A DNA stretch of 56,958 nt. Source: an uncultured Anaerolineae bacterium. GTDB lineage: Bacteria > Chloroflexota > Anaerolineae > Aggregatilineales > Phototrophicaceae. The position numbers were made by a program, and so were the translations under genes. Positions 16,844 through 24,754 of the stretch are shown one piece after another (the stretch's first letter is position 1; every line of letters begins with the position of its first letter). The notes under the pieces are model-generated. The model was not told where the DNA came from and ran no database searches. It worked only from the letters and a program-made list of their open reading frames with translations. The DNA lies in NCBI GenBank assembly GCA_937944445.1, contig CALDYP010000020.1, positions 1 through 56,958 on the forward strand. Direction: 5' to 3'.

Positions 16844-16872
16844 TTGACGCTTCTAAAGCCTCAAGTTATAAT
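16844..16872 (+). promoter_or_regulatory. strong promoter of the DUF4388-GTPase operon
   Basis: TTGACG (16844-16849) and TATAAT (16867-16872) are separated by exactly 17 bases, 56 bases before the start codon at 16929. It is one of the best sigma-70-like promoters in the window. Confidence 0.75.
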
Positions 16873-16928
16873 TCCAATTAGCTTCATGTCAACATTTCAA
16901 CCGCGTCTTAATCCTTCAGGGGGCGTCG

Positions 16929-17798
16929 ATGCCACTACAGGGGAATCTCCGCGATTTCAGTACGACTCAGTTGCTGAACCTTGTGAATTTGTCCAAGCGT
17001 ACTGGGCTGCTGACCATTTTTGATGGCATCACCACCAACGAACTAGACGCGATGAAACAGCCCAAACAGATCCCGGGTGCAGAGCGCGCGCGCATCGCCT
17101 TTCATCAAGGGCGTCTAGTCTATGCGTCGGCCGCCAATCAAGACAGCAGCCTTGTCGCGGTCTTGAACAAGGCGGGCAAGCTCAACAACGAGCAGGCGCG
17201 CCAACTGCGCGAGCGCATGGGGTCGCTCGGTGATAAGGGCTTGGCTATGCGGTTGATCGGCGCAAAGTATGTGACACAGGGCGACATTTTAGCCGCCGTG
17301 AAGCAGAACATCCTCGACATCGTCTTCAACTTGATGACGCTTCAAGAAGGCCCCTTCCGCTTTGATGACAACCAATCACCCGGCAGCGATGTGATCCTCG
17401 TCCCGATCGAGCTAGAGCCTGTGATTATCGAAGGGGGGCGGCGCATCAAAGAAGCGGGTGAAATAGACAAGGTCATCGGCAGCCTCGACGTGTCGCTCAA
17501 ATTCGCCGAGAACGCCAAGCAGAAATTCAAAGGGGTGCATCTCACCGTCGATGAATGGAAGATTGTGCCCTATGTTGACCCCAAAAATACCCTTCGACAG
17601 ATCATGAAGGTCGTCAATATGAGCGAGCTTCAGATCAAACGCATCGTCTACAGCCTCAATCAGGCGGGCCTGATTGAGATCGTGAACTCAGCCAAGCCGC
17701 AGGTCTTGCCACAACGACCTAACCGCCCCACCAAACCGCCGACCCCACCGGAAAAGCGGGTGGTGCTGAGCATTATAGAAAAACTCAAGTCGATGTAA
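16929..17798 (+). CDS. DUF4388 (PATAN) domain protein
   Basis: A 289-residue cytoplasmic protein. The N-terminal ~180 residues start 'PLQGNLRDFSTTQLLNLVNLSKRTGLLTIFDG', the standard opening of DUF4388/PATAN domains, and continue through 'ARIAFHQGRLVYA' and 'QNILDIVFNLMTLQEGPFRFDD'. The C-terminal part has a small winged-helix-like module ('LRQIMKVVNMSELQIKRIVYSLNQAGLIEIV') and a proline-rich tail. PATAN domains are found in bacterial signalling proteins and beside small GTPases. It has its own strong promoter, and the GTPase follows after 60 bp, so the two probably form a switch and effector pair. What it senses is unknown. Confidence 0.82.
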   Translation: MPLQGNLRDFSTTQLLNLVNLSKRTGLLTIFDGITTNELDAMKQPKQIPGAERARIAFHQGRLVYASAANQDSSLVAVLNKAGKLNNEQARQLRERMGSLGDKGLAMRLIGAKYVTQGDILAAVKQNILDIVFNLMTLQEGPFRFDDNQSPGSDVILVPIELEPVIIEGGRRIKEAGEIDKVIGSLDVSLKFAENAKQKFKGVHLTVDEWKIVPYVDPKNTLRQIMKVVNMSELQIKRIVYSLNQAGLIEIVNSAKPQVLPQRPNRPTKPPTPPEKRVVLSIIEKLKSM

Positions 17799-17858
17799 GG
17801 CCCGTGAGGGCGCAGCGCTTTCATTCAACCGGCAGTCATTGAGAGAAGCGGGTATACT

Positions 17859-18398
17859 ATGCAAACAGTAAAGATGGTGGTTACGGGGCCTTTCAGCTCA
17901 GGCAAAACGGAATTCATCCGCTCGATCAGCGAGATTCAAGTGGTCTCGACTGAGAAGAGCCTCTCCAAAGACACAGCGGAAGCTGCGCAGAAAGAGGCCA
18001 CTACAGTCGCGATGGACTTTGGCCGTATCACGGTGGATGACGAGCTAACACTCTTCCTGTTTGGCACGCCCGGCCAGCGCCGCTTTGACTTCATGTGGGA
18101 AATCCTTGCTGAGGGCATGCTGGGGTTCATCGTGATGGTTGACAGCTCTAAGCCAGAGACCTTCCGCGAAGCCAAGACCATCCTCGAGACCTTCCGCGCC
18201 TATGCCCCCACCCCCTACGTGGTGGCCGCCAACAAGCAAGACCATCCGGACGCTTGGAAGCCTGAAGACTTGCGGATCGTGCTGCGCTTGGATCCTGAAG
18301 TGAAACTGCTGCCGTGCATCGCCAAAGACCGCGACAGCGTGCGCCAAGTGCTGCTTGAACTGTTGTATACCATTCTAGAAGAGATGGAAACGAACTAG
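17859..18398 (+). CDS. small Ras-like GTPase (COG2229/Srp102-like)
   Basis: A 179-residue single-domain GTPase. G1 is 'GPFSSGKTEFIRS', G3 is 'LFGTPGQRRFDFMW' (Gly replaces the usual Asp, as is normal in this COG2229 group), G4 is 'ANKQD' and G5 'PCIAKD'. These bacterial GTPases resemble MglA and usually act with Roadblock, GAF or PATAN proteins in spatial or signalling control. No membrane segment or lipid motif is seen. Translation starts at ATG with a GAGAGAAG element upstream; the TATACT touching the ATG is a chance match. It lies between the DUF4388 gene and an alpha/beta hydrolase with short gaps, consistent with one operon. Confidence 0.87.
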   Translation: MQTVKMVVTGPFSSGKTEFIRSISEIQVVSTEKSLSKDTAEAAQKEATTVAMDFGRITVDDELTLFLFGTPGQRRFDFMWEILAEGMLGFIVMVDSSKPETFREAKTILETFRAYAPTPYVVAANKQDHPDAWKPEDLRIVLRLDPEVKLLPCIAKDRDSVRQVLLELLYTILEEMETN

Positions 18399-18423
18399 AT
18401 TAGCCGCGTTCGTTTGCCATACC

Positions 18424-19218
18424 ATGCCCACCCTCGTAACCGATCAGGGAATCGTCCACTACCAAGTGTTTGGTCGTGGTCGCCCTGTTATTCTGCTGCA
18501 TGGTTGGCTAGGGTCATGGGCGCTGTGGCGCAGCACGATCGAACATCTTGGCGCAGAGTACCGCACCTATGCGATCGACTTCTTCGGCTTTGGCGAGTCG
18601 CGCTCGCACGAGGTGAGCGTTGACCTGTACGTTGACCTCGTCAACCAGTTCATGTATCGGCTTGGCATTCAACGCGCGGCATTGGTGGGGCACTCGATGG
18701 GCGGCACAGTCTCATTGGGGGTCGCCGCGCGCTACCCTGAGCGCGTGGCCAAAGTGACGGTCATTGGCTCACCGATTGTGGGCTCGTCGCTCAACGTCTT
18801 CCTCAAGCTGTCAGGCTATCCTCACGTGGCCAAACTGTCCTATAAGCTGCCGCTGCTCAAAGACAGCCTCATCTACCTGCTGACGCGCTTCGGCGGCCCC
18901 AACGGCGCGCTGACTTATAAGATGGTGCGCGAGGACGCGGCCAAAGTCGCGCCGGATGCGTTCTTTCAGAGCATCGGCACGCTGGCGCAGGTAGACCTGA
19001 CGCCCGATCTGCCGCGCTTGAACATCCCCATTTTGGGGATGTACGGGCAGCGCGATCTGATCGTCAAGCCCGATCAAGGCAAGCTGCTGACCAAACACGC
19101 CCCCCACGCCCAAGAGGACTGGTACGAGAACGCCGGCCACTTCCCGATGATGGACGCGCCGGATCGCTTCCGCGCGACGCTGCGCGGCTTCTTGGCGCAG
19201 CCCAACCACACCCGCTAA
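18424..19218 (+). CDS. alpha/beta hydrolase (intact catalytic triad)
   Basis: A 264-residue protein of the alpha/beta hydrolase fold, MhpC-like. The oxyanion motif 'VILLHGWLGSW' is followed by the nucleophile elbow 'GHSMGG' (Ser91), the acid in 'GQRDLIV' and the histidine in 'NAGHFPMMD'. All three residues are present, so it should be an active esterase- or lyase-type hydrolase. It is 25 bp after the GTPase and likely in its operon. The protein is clearly related to the one at 32915: both begin with a short beta strand, then 'GRGRPVIL-HGW-GSW' and 'DxxGFG(E/D)S'. That relative has lost its serine. Substrate unknown. Confidence 0.85.
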   Translation: MPTLVTDQGIVHYQVFGRGRPVILLHGWLGSWALWRSTIEHLGAEYRTYAIDFFGFGESRSHEVSVDLYVDLVNQFMYRLGIQRAALVGHSMGGTVSLGVAARYPERVAKVTVIGSPIVGSSLNVFLKLSGYPHVAKLSYKLPLLKDSLIYLLTRFGGPNGALTYKMVREDAAKVAPDAFFQSIGTLAQVDLTPDLPRLNIPILGMYGQRDLIVKPDQGKLLTKHAPHAQEDWYENAGHFPMMDAPDRFRATLRGFLAQPNHTR

Positions 19219-19311
19219 CCCGCCGCGCGGCTCTGCGCGGTGAGCGGCCAAATTGCGCCCATTTGGCCTCAACTGTATACTGACTGTCATCACGACTTGA
19301 CAGGTGGGCGC

Positions 19312-20625
19312 ATGTATCGTTACATCATCGAAGATCGGCGTTTCGTCCCTCCATTTAATGAGCCAGCGTCCCTGCTGACCATCGGCACGACCCCGCTCAA
19401 GCTGCACCATGAAGAACTGCTCAACAGCTACTTTGGTCAACAGCTTGAGCTGCGCGGCGTGTTCGAGGACAGCTTAGAGGTGAGCAGCGTGCAAGGCGAG
19501 TGCATCGTCTACCGCGATAACCTCTGGTTTGACCGCGAGTTCTTAGACTACTTCATGAAAGAGGCGCGCAAGACGGGCAAAGCCTGCCGCGCTGCCTTCA
19601 GCGCCGACGATGTGGGCTTCCGCACTTATGCGCTGCCGCTGGCCAAAGACTACACCTACCAGCGCGACCGCAGCGGCACCGTCCTCTACCTGATGGACTT
19701 GTGGTACTTCCCTGACGGCTATCACCACGACGTTCAGCCGATTGTCGTGCCGAGCGAGGCGCGCGAGATCGGCTTCTACAGCGTGCCGGACTACATGACG
19801 CTTCAACGCGGCAACCTGACGCACTACGCTTGCATGCGCGCGGCAGTCAGCATCGAAAGCTGGGTGCATGTCTACTTCGCCAGCATCATCTTCGGCAACT
19901 TCGCCCGCGCCGGACGGCTCGACCGCGCCATCGACCGCTCGCTGTTCACGAGCCTGCGGCTGCTGTGGCACGCCCTGCTCGAACAAAAACAAATCCTCAG
20001 CGCTTCGGGCGCGGTGGAGATCGGCACGGGCTGCTCGATCCACCCCAGCGCCATCATCACCGGCCCGGCCAAGATCGGCAACAACGTCTCCATCGGCGCA
20101 GGCGCGATCATCGACAACAGCACCATCGGCGACAACTGCAACATCGACGCGGGGTGTATGCTCTACCAGACGACGCTCGGCAACAACTGCTTCCTGCCGT
20201 TTCGGGCGTCGCTTTACCTGACCGCGGTGATGGAAAACGTCATCGTGGCGCAAAACACCTGCTTGCAGATGTGCGTCATCGGGCGCAACAGCTTCGTTGG
20301 CGCGGGCAGCACCTTCACCGATTTCAACCTCGTGGCGCAGAAACCGATTCGCGCGGCCAACCGTGACGGGGAACTCGAGGACGTCGGTCAGATCGTGCTG
20401 GGCAGCGCAATCGGCCACAACTGCCGCATCGGCAGCGGCATGGTAGTCTTTCCGGGCCGCATGATCGAGAGTGACACCGTGCTCGTGGCCTCGCCGCAGC
20501 GGCGCGTCATCACCCGCAGCATCACCTACGAAGAGAGCGACCACCACTTCATCGCTGGCGGCGAGCTGCACAAGCGCTTCTACCCCCGCCAAGGCGAGCG
20601 CGAAGAGGTCGAAGAGGGGTGGTGA
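19312..20625 (+). CDS. left-handed beta-helix (hexapeptide repeat) protein with unknown N-terminal domain
   Basis: A 437-residue protein. The first ~240 residues ('MYRYIIEDRRFVPPFNEPASLLTIG' onward) match nothing I can name and contain several aromatic, charged segments. From about residue 240 it has hexapeptide repeats of the LbH fold: 'IGTGCSIHPSAIITGPAKIG', 'NNVSIGAGAIIDNSTIGDNC', 'VIGRNSFVGAGSTF', 'AIGHNCRIGSGMVVFPG'. The layout resembles GlmU-like sugar-1-phosphate nucleotidyltransferase/acetyltransferases, but no nucleotidyltransferase P-loop is present, so enzymatic function is open. The start is ATG 19312 with AGGTGG just upstream and TATACT at about 19276-19281. Confidence 0.75.
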   Translation: MYRYIIEDRRFVPPFNEPASLLTIGTTPLKLHHEELLNSYFGQQLELRGVFEDSLEVSSVQGECIVYRDNLWFDREFLDYFMKEARKTGKACRAAFSADDVGFRTYALPLAKDYTYQRDRSGTVLYLMDLWYFPDGYHHDVQPIVVPSEAREIGFYSVPDYMTLQRGNLTHYACMRAAVSIESWVHVYFASIIFGNFARAGRLDRAIDRSLFTSLRLLWHALLEQKQILSASGAVEIGTGCSIHPSAIITGPAKIGNNVSIGAGAIIDNSTIGDNCNIDAGCMLYQTTLGNNCFLPFRASLYLTAVMENVIVAQNTCLQMCVIGRNSFVGAGSTFTDFNLVAQKPIRAANRDGELEDVGQIVLGSAIGHNCRIGSGMVVFPGRMIESDTVLVASPQRRVITRSITYEESDHHFIAGGELHKRFYPRQGEREEVEEGW

Positions 20626-20699
20626 AATAACCAAGCTGGCGCACACAATCGCCCCAACCTTCGCTACAATGGCAGTAGTACACTACAAAGGGCACGGCG

Positions 20700-21806
20700 A
20701 TGAGCGAACACACGTTTGCGTTTATCATTCACCCCATCACCATCCGCAAGGACGTCAACCGCAAGTTCCCCCCATTAGGCACGATCCTGCCTGAACCGGT
20801 GATCCATTGGGCGTCACAGTTCTTCCCGCCGCTGTACATCAGCGAGATCACGGGCATTCAATCGGTGGCGACGGGCGTCACGGCGCGCGGGTGGTTCCTT
20901 GCAGTGCCGTTCACCCCGCAGACGATGATGCGGCTGCCGGTGGAAAAAGTCTACAACAAGATCGTGGCGGCGGGCCATAAAGCCGAGGCGCTGGGGGCGC
21001 GCACGTTGGGGCTGGGCGCGTATACCTCAGTCGTCGGCGATGCGGGCGTGACCATCGCGCAGCGGTTAGACATCGCTGTGACCACCGGCGACAGCTACAC
21101 GGTGGCGATTGCGATTGAAGCGCTGGCCGAGGCGGCGCGGCTGATGACGATCCCGATGCGCGAGGCGGTGACGGCGGTTGTGGGCGCGACGGGGGCCATC
21201 GGCAAGGCCTGCGCGCGCATGCTGGCCGGCCGCGTAGGCGAGCTGGTGCTGGTCGGGCGGCGAGCCGACGCGACGGAAGCGGTGCGCGAGTTGTGCGCGG
21301 GGCGCGGCTCAGTCGTGCGCGCCTCAACCGACGTGAACGACGTCTACCAAGCCGACCTCGTGCTGACCGTCACGAGCGCGACGGACGCCGTGATCGAGCC
21401 GCGTCATCTGCGCTCTGGAACAGTGGTGCTGGACGTGGCGCGCCCGCGCGACGTCAGCGTGCGCGTGGCCAAAGAGCGCGACGACGTGCTGGTGATCGAG
21501 GGCGGCATGGTTGAGGTGCCCGGGCCAGAGGCCGATTTTCACTTCAACTTCGGTTTCCCGCCGCGCCACGCCTTCGCCTGCATGGCCGAAACGATGACGC
21601 TGGCGCTGGAAGGCCGCTATGAGGACTACACGCTGGGGCGCGACCTCGACCCCGCCCGCATCGACGAGATCGCCGCGCTGGCGAGCAAGCACGGCTTCAA
21701 GCTCTCAGGGCTGCGCAGCTTTGAGTTTGCTGTGACAGATGAGACGATCGCCCGTGTGCGCGAGCGGGCGCAGCAGCGCCGCCGCGCTGCCACGGTCATC
21801 CACTAA
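20700..21806 (+). CDS. acyl-ACP reductase (AAR)-like oxidoreductase
   Basis: A 368-residue protein with the layout of cyanobacterial long-chain acyl-[ACP] reductase, which makes fatty aldehydes. Landmarks in order are 'LGLGAYTSVVG' (like LGGFSS), 'TTGDSYTVA' (like TTGNTHTA), the NADPH Rossmann motif 'VVGATGAIGKACARML' near residue 160, 'VIEGGMVEVPG', and 'FACMAETM' with Cys294, then 'YTLGRDLDPARIDEIAALASKHGFKL'. The cysteine aligns with the reported nucleophile of the cyanobacterial enzymes (from memory). Automated annotation might label it shikimate dehydrogenase-like because of the fold. No aldehyde-deformylating oxygenase is nearby, so the product could be an aldehyde or alcohol for wax or ether lipid synthesis. 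It has TACAAT upstream at 20665. Confidence 0.75.
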   Translation: MSEHTFAFIIHPITIRKDVNRKFPPLGTILPEPVIHWASQFFPPLYISEITGIQSVATGVTARGWFLAVPFTPQTMMRLPVEKVYNKIVAAGHKAEALGARTLGLGAYTSVVGDAGVTIAQRLDIAVTTGDSYTVAIAIEALAEAARLMTIPMREAVTAVVGATGAIGKACARMLAGRVGELVLVGRRADATEAVRELCAGRGSVVRASTDVNDVYQADLVLTVTSATDAVIEPRHLRSGTVVLDVARPRDVSVRVAKERDDVLVIEGGMVEVPGPEADFHFNFGFPPRHAFACMAETMTLALEGRYEDYTLGRDLDPARIDEIAALASKHGFKLSGLRSFEFAVTDETIARVRERAQQRRRAATVIH

Positions 21807-21828
21807 GCTGCTTGCAGGACGGAACGAG

Positions 21829-22329
21829 ATGGAACTTGTGTGGGTTGTGATCGGCTCGTTGGGGCTGATCGTGCTGTTTTTCTTGTACGTGTTCGCGTTT
21901 CGCGTGCCCGCGGCGCAGATCAACGCGCAGGCCGCGCAGAAGCTCGCCGAGCTGTACGCGGACGATGACCCCAACGTCGAGCGCTCGACGCTGCTGCTGC
22001 GCTCCAAAGAGCCGCGCCCCGGCGAACTCAGCGCGCTGGTGATCTGGCTGAGCGAGTACGAGCGCCTCGACCCGACGCGCCAAATCCTGCCGACGGCCTT
22101 TCAAGACTACAGCGAGGGCACGCCCGAGCGGCTGCGCTTCCGTGAGGTGTGGCCCGCCGCCGACTACGACAAGGTGCAGCAGTCCAGCGCGCAGGCCTTC
22201 GAGCACAAATTGGCTGAGCTGCAATCCGAAGGCTGGGAAGTCGTGTTCGACTTGTCGTTCAGCCGCGTCGATCACGTGGTTTACTTGAGACGGGCGGCCC
22301 CTCGTGAAGCGCTAAACACAGCGCGATGA
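21829..22329 (+). CDS. single-pass membrane protein, unknown
   Basis: A 166-residue protein of unknown function. It has one N-terminal helix (VWVVIGSLGLIVLFFLYVFAF) followed by a soluble domain of about 130 residues, rich in Leu, Glu and Arg, ending with 'EGWEVVFDLSFSRVDHVVYLRR'. No enzyme motif is visible. The start is ATG 21829, preceded by AGGACGGAA; a longer frame upstream would overlap the preceding gene and lacks a site. It lies 22 bp after the acyl-ACP-reductase-like gene and is probably co-transcribed. Confidence 0.65.
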   Translation: MELVWVVIGSLGLIVLFFLYVFAFRVPAAQINAQAAQKLAELYADDDPNVERSTLLLRSKEPRPGELSALVIWLSEYERLDPTRQILPTAFQDYSEGTPERLRFREVWPAADYDKVQQSSAQAFEHKLAELQSEGWEVVFDLSFSRVDHVVYLRRAAPREALNTAR

Positions 22330-22375
22330 CGCTCAAGCCTGCCAGCCGCGCGTCTGAACCCGTGTTGATAGGCAG

Positions 22376-23449
22376 TCAAGCGCGCGAACGAAGCGTCAGC
22401 TCCAGCATGCGCAGCCAGTTGCCGTGGCAGATCAGCGCGATGTCGGCATCAGTGTAACCCATCGTGCTGAGCGCCTCTGGGATGCGTTGAAAATCTGCGA
22501 CGGAGTCGATCTCTGCGGGCAGGTGCTCCGCCCCGAAGCCCCCGTCGACGTCGCTGCCGATGGCGGCGTGCTCGGCGCTGCCGGTCAGTTGGCAGACGGT
22601 GTCGATGGCCTCAGCGTAGCGCTGCACACGGATGCTGGCCTTCTGCGCGGCTAGCTGCGCATCGTCCGTGAGGAAGCGGGTGTAGAGCACGAGGCCGATG
22701 ACGCCGCTGACCGCCGCCAGCCGCTGGATCATGTCGTCGGTCAAGTGTCGGTCAGAGCTGCGGAAGCGGCGCGGGTTGCTGTGGCTGGCGATCATCTGGC
22801 CGGGGTAGGTCTCCAGCGCCTGATAGAAGGCCTGCTCGCTCATGTGCGAGAGGTCGAGCAGGGCGTTGTAGCGCGCCATCTCGGCCATGAGCGCGAAGCC
22901 GTCGGCGGTGATTGGCCCGCCGCCGTGCCCCTTGATGATCGTGCCGCCGGCGTAGCGCGTGTCGCTCCACGTCAAGCCCATGGCGCGCACCCCGTTCTCG
23001 TGCCAGAAGGCGAACTCGTCGGGCGTGCGGATGGGATCCGCCCCTTCCATCAGGATCACCAGCCCGACGATGCGCTCAGGCGCAGGTCGTCCCCATGTGG
23101 CGCGCACCTGTTCAAGGTCGGCTCGTGTTTTGATGACCTTCAACTGTGGATGCATCGCCAGCGCCTCATAGTAGGCGAGCTGCTCTAGGGCTTGGTCGTG
23201 GGCTTCGTCTGGCGTGTGGTAGACCTTGCCGAAGCCGCCCCACGGCGGGCAGACGAACAGCGTCGCAAAGATGAGACTTATTCCCCCAGTCAGAGCCGCG
23301 TCCAGCGCGTTAGACGCTGTGCCGTTGTCGTCAGGGATTGTCGTGCCGCGCTCACGCTCGCGCGTGTCGGCTAGAGAGATGCGAAAGTCGCGTTGATAGT
23401 TGACGAAATTGTAGGCGATGTCTTGATGGCCGTCGATGATCGGGATCAT
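22376..23449 (-). CDS. membrane dipeptidase-type peptidase, family M19
   Basis: A 357-residue metallopeptidase. The binuclear zinc site is complete: 'IDGHQDIAYN' gives HxD, 'LMEGADPI' the bridging glutamate, 'LLDLSHMSEQAF' and 'IASHSNPRRF' the two histidines, and 'IGSDVDGGFG' the final aspartate. This family hydrolyses dipeptides, including those with D-residues at the C-terminal position. I take ATG 23449 as the start because the M19 fold begins right there ('MIPIIDGHQD'); an upstream extension of about 40 residues is hydrophobic but atypical. No signal peptide follows from this start. It is a lone minus-strand gene; a weak TATTAT -10 may lie at 23530-23535. Confidence 0.85.
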   Translation of the reverse strand: MIPIIDGHQDIAYNFVNYQRDFRISLADTRERERGTTIPDDNGTASNALDAALTGGISLIFATLFVCPPWGGFGKVYHTPDEAHDQALEQLAYYEALAMHPQLKVIKTRADLEQVRATWGRPAPERIVGLVILMEGADPIRTPDEFAFWHENGVRAMGLTWSDTRYAGGTIIKGHGGGPITADGFALMAEMARYNALLDLSHMSEQAFYQALETYPGQMIASHSNPRRFRSSDRHLTDDMIQRLAAVSGVIGLVLYTRFLTDDAQLAAQKASIRVQRYAEAIDTVCQLTGSAEHAAIGSDVDGGFGAEHLPAEIDSVADFQRIPEALSTMGYTDADIALICHGNWLRMLELTLRSRA

Positions 23450-23572
23450 GGTGTCAATTTGGGGGAATAGGGGAATAGTGGTAGATAAATAGAAGACAGT
23501 GAACAGTAAACTATGCGTAACGATTCTAAATAATACACAGTATTTGAAAACCCGCAACCAACGCCACACCGT

Positions 23573-23683
23573 GGGAGTGTCTAAAGATAAACAGACAATC
23601 GCGCCGAGCGCTCATGCGCTCGGCTGGGGCGCGCCCCCTGAAGGGAGCTGGATGAGGCCTATGTTCAAATTTAGGCGCGCTCC
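23573..23683 (-). mobile_element. MITE-like element, copy 2 (reverse orientation)
   Basis: This begins with GGGAGTGTCTAAAGATAAAC, the reverse complement of the right end of the copies at 3423 and 50772, and contains the hairpin GCCGAGCGC/GCGCTCGGC around TCAT. The other end (TTCAAATTTAGGCGCGCTCC) is a decayed form of the left terminus. It lies between the M19 gene and the response regulator gene. Confidence 0.65.
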
Positions 23684-23778
23684 TATTCTTCAGAAAAACA
23701 TGCATCCTGCCCCATCCTGATGTATAGTTAGGAAGATGTGATAGACCCTTTGTGGCCGCTGGTCAGGCGAGGCTAGTT

Positions 23779-24717
23779 ATGAGCAAAAATCGTGTAATGG
23801 TTGTTGAGGACGATTCGGATATTTCTACCATGCTGCGGATCTATTTGACCGGGCAGGGGTACATCGTAGACGTTGCAGCGCGCGGGGGGGATGCGCTGGC
23901 GATGACGAAGCGGCATCTGCCGCAGTTGGTCGTGCTGGACATCAACCTGCCCGACATGAGCGGCTATGACGTGTGCCGTGAGCTGCGCACAACCACCCGC
24001 ACCAGCCACATTCCGATCATCTTCCTCACCCAGAAAGACGAGCGCAGCGACAAGCTCATCGGGCTGGAGTTGGGCGCAGACGACTACATCACCAAGCCGT
24101 TTGACATCGAAGAACTGAAGCTGCGCATCCAAAACGCGATTGCTACCGCCCAACGCGGCAAACAGATCGACGCGACCAGCGGCCTGCCATTGGGTGGGCT
24201 GATTGAAGAGCACCTGCGTACCCTGATGCAGTCCAACCGCGATTGGACGTATGTCGACATCAAGCTGAACAACTTCAGCATGTTCAGCGAGGTCTACGGC
24301 TGGACGGCAGGCGACGAGGTGATCCGCTCGGTGACGCTGCTGCTGAGCGAGATGATCGACGCTTACGGCACGCCTGATGACTACCCGGGCCACCCGGGGC
24401 GCGATAACTTCGTGCTCATCACCCACAGCAATCAGATCGACACGCTGCTCGAGAACCTCACCAGCCGCTTTGCCCACGACATCAAGCAGCACTATTCGTT
24501 CATCGACCGCGAGCGGGGCTACATGCTCGTCCCAAGCGAGAGCGGTGAAACCCGCGTTGACCTGATGAGCATGTCCGTGGGGATGGTCGGGACGCGCACG
24601 CACCAATTTTCCGACATCCGCGAAGTGACCGAGCTGGCCGCAGAAGATCGGCGGCGGCGGCGCAGCGGGGACTTCAGCGCCGGGGCACAGGATACCAGCT
24701 TCCTGACTTCATGGTAG
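23779..24717 (+). CDS. response regulator with receiver and degenerate GGDEF domain
   Basis: A 312-residue protein. The receiver domain (1-120) has the acidic pocket E10-D11-D12, phospho-acceptor D54 ('LVVLDINLPD'), T84 and K106 ('YITKPFD'). A second domain of ~160 residues has a GGDEF-like fold ('DWTYVDIKLNNFSMFSEVYGWTAGDEVIRSV') but reads 'GRDNFVLI' where GGDEF is expected, so diguanylate cyclase activity is unlikely. It may act as a protein or nucleotide sensor instead. The start ATG 23779 is favoured over an upstream in-frame alternative. It lies 37 bp before the giant kinase gene and should be its partner. Confidence 0.82.
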   Translation: MSKNRVMVVEDDSDISTMLRIYLTGQGYIVDVAARGGDALAMTKRHLPQLVVLDINLPDMSGYDVCRELRTTTRTSHIPIIFLTQKDERSDKLIGLELGADDYITKPFDIEELKLRIQNAIATAQRGKQIDATSGLPLGGLIEEHLRTLMQSNRDWTYVDIKLNNFSMFSEVYGWTAGDEVIRSVTLLLSEMIDAYGTPDDYPGHPGRDNFVLITHSNQIDTLLENLTSRFAHDIKQHYSFIDRERGYMLVPSESGETRVDLMSMSVGMVGTRTHQFSDIREVTELAAEDRRRRRSGDFSAGAQDTSFLTSW

Positions 24718-24754
24718 ATCGTTCAAGCCAAGCGGTGATGATGAGGTTCACAGC

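Noticed and set aside
17853-17858. TATACT as -10 for the GTPase gene
   Set aside because: It directly touches the ATG at 17859, leaving no room for a transcript start before the codon.
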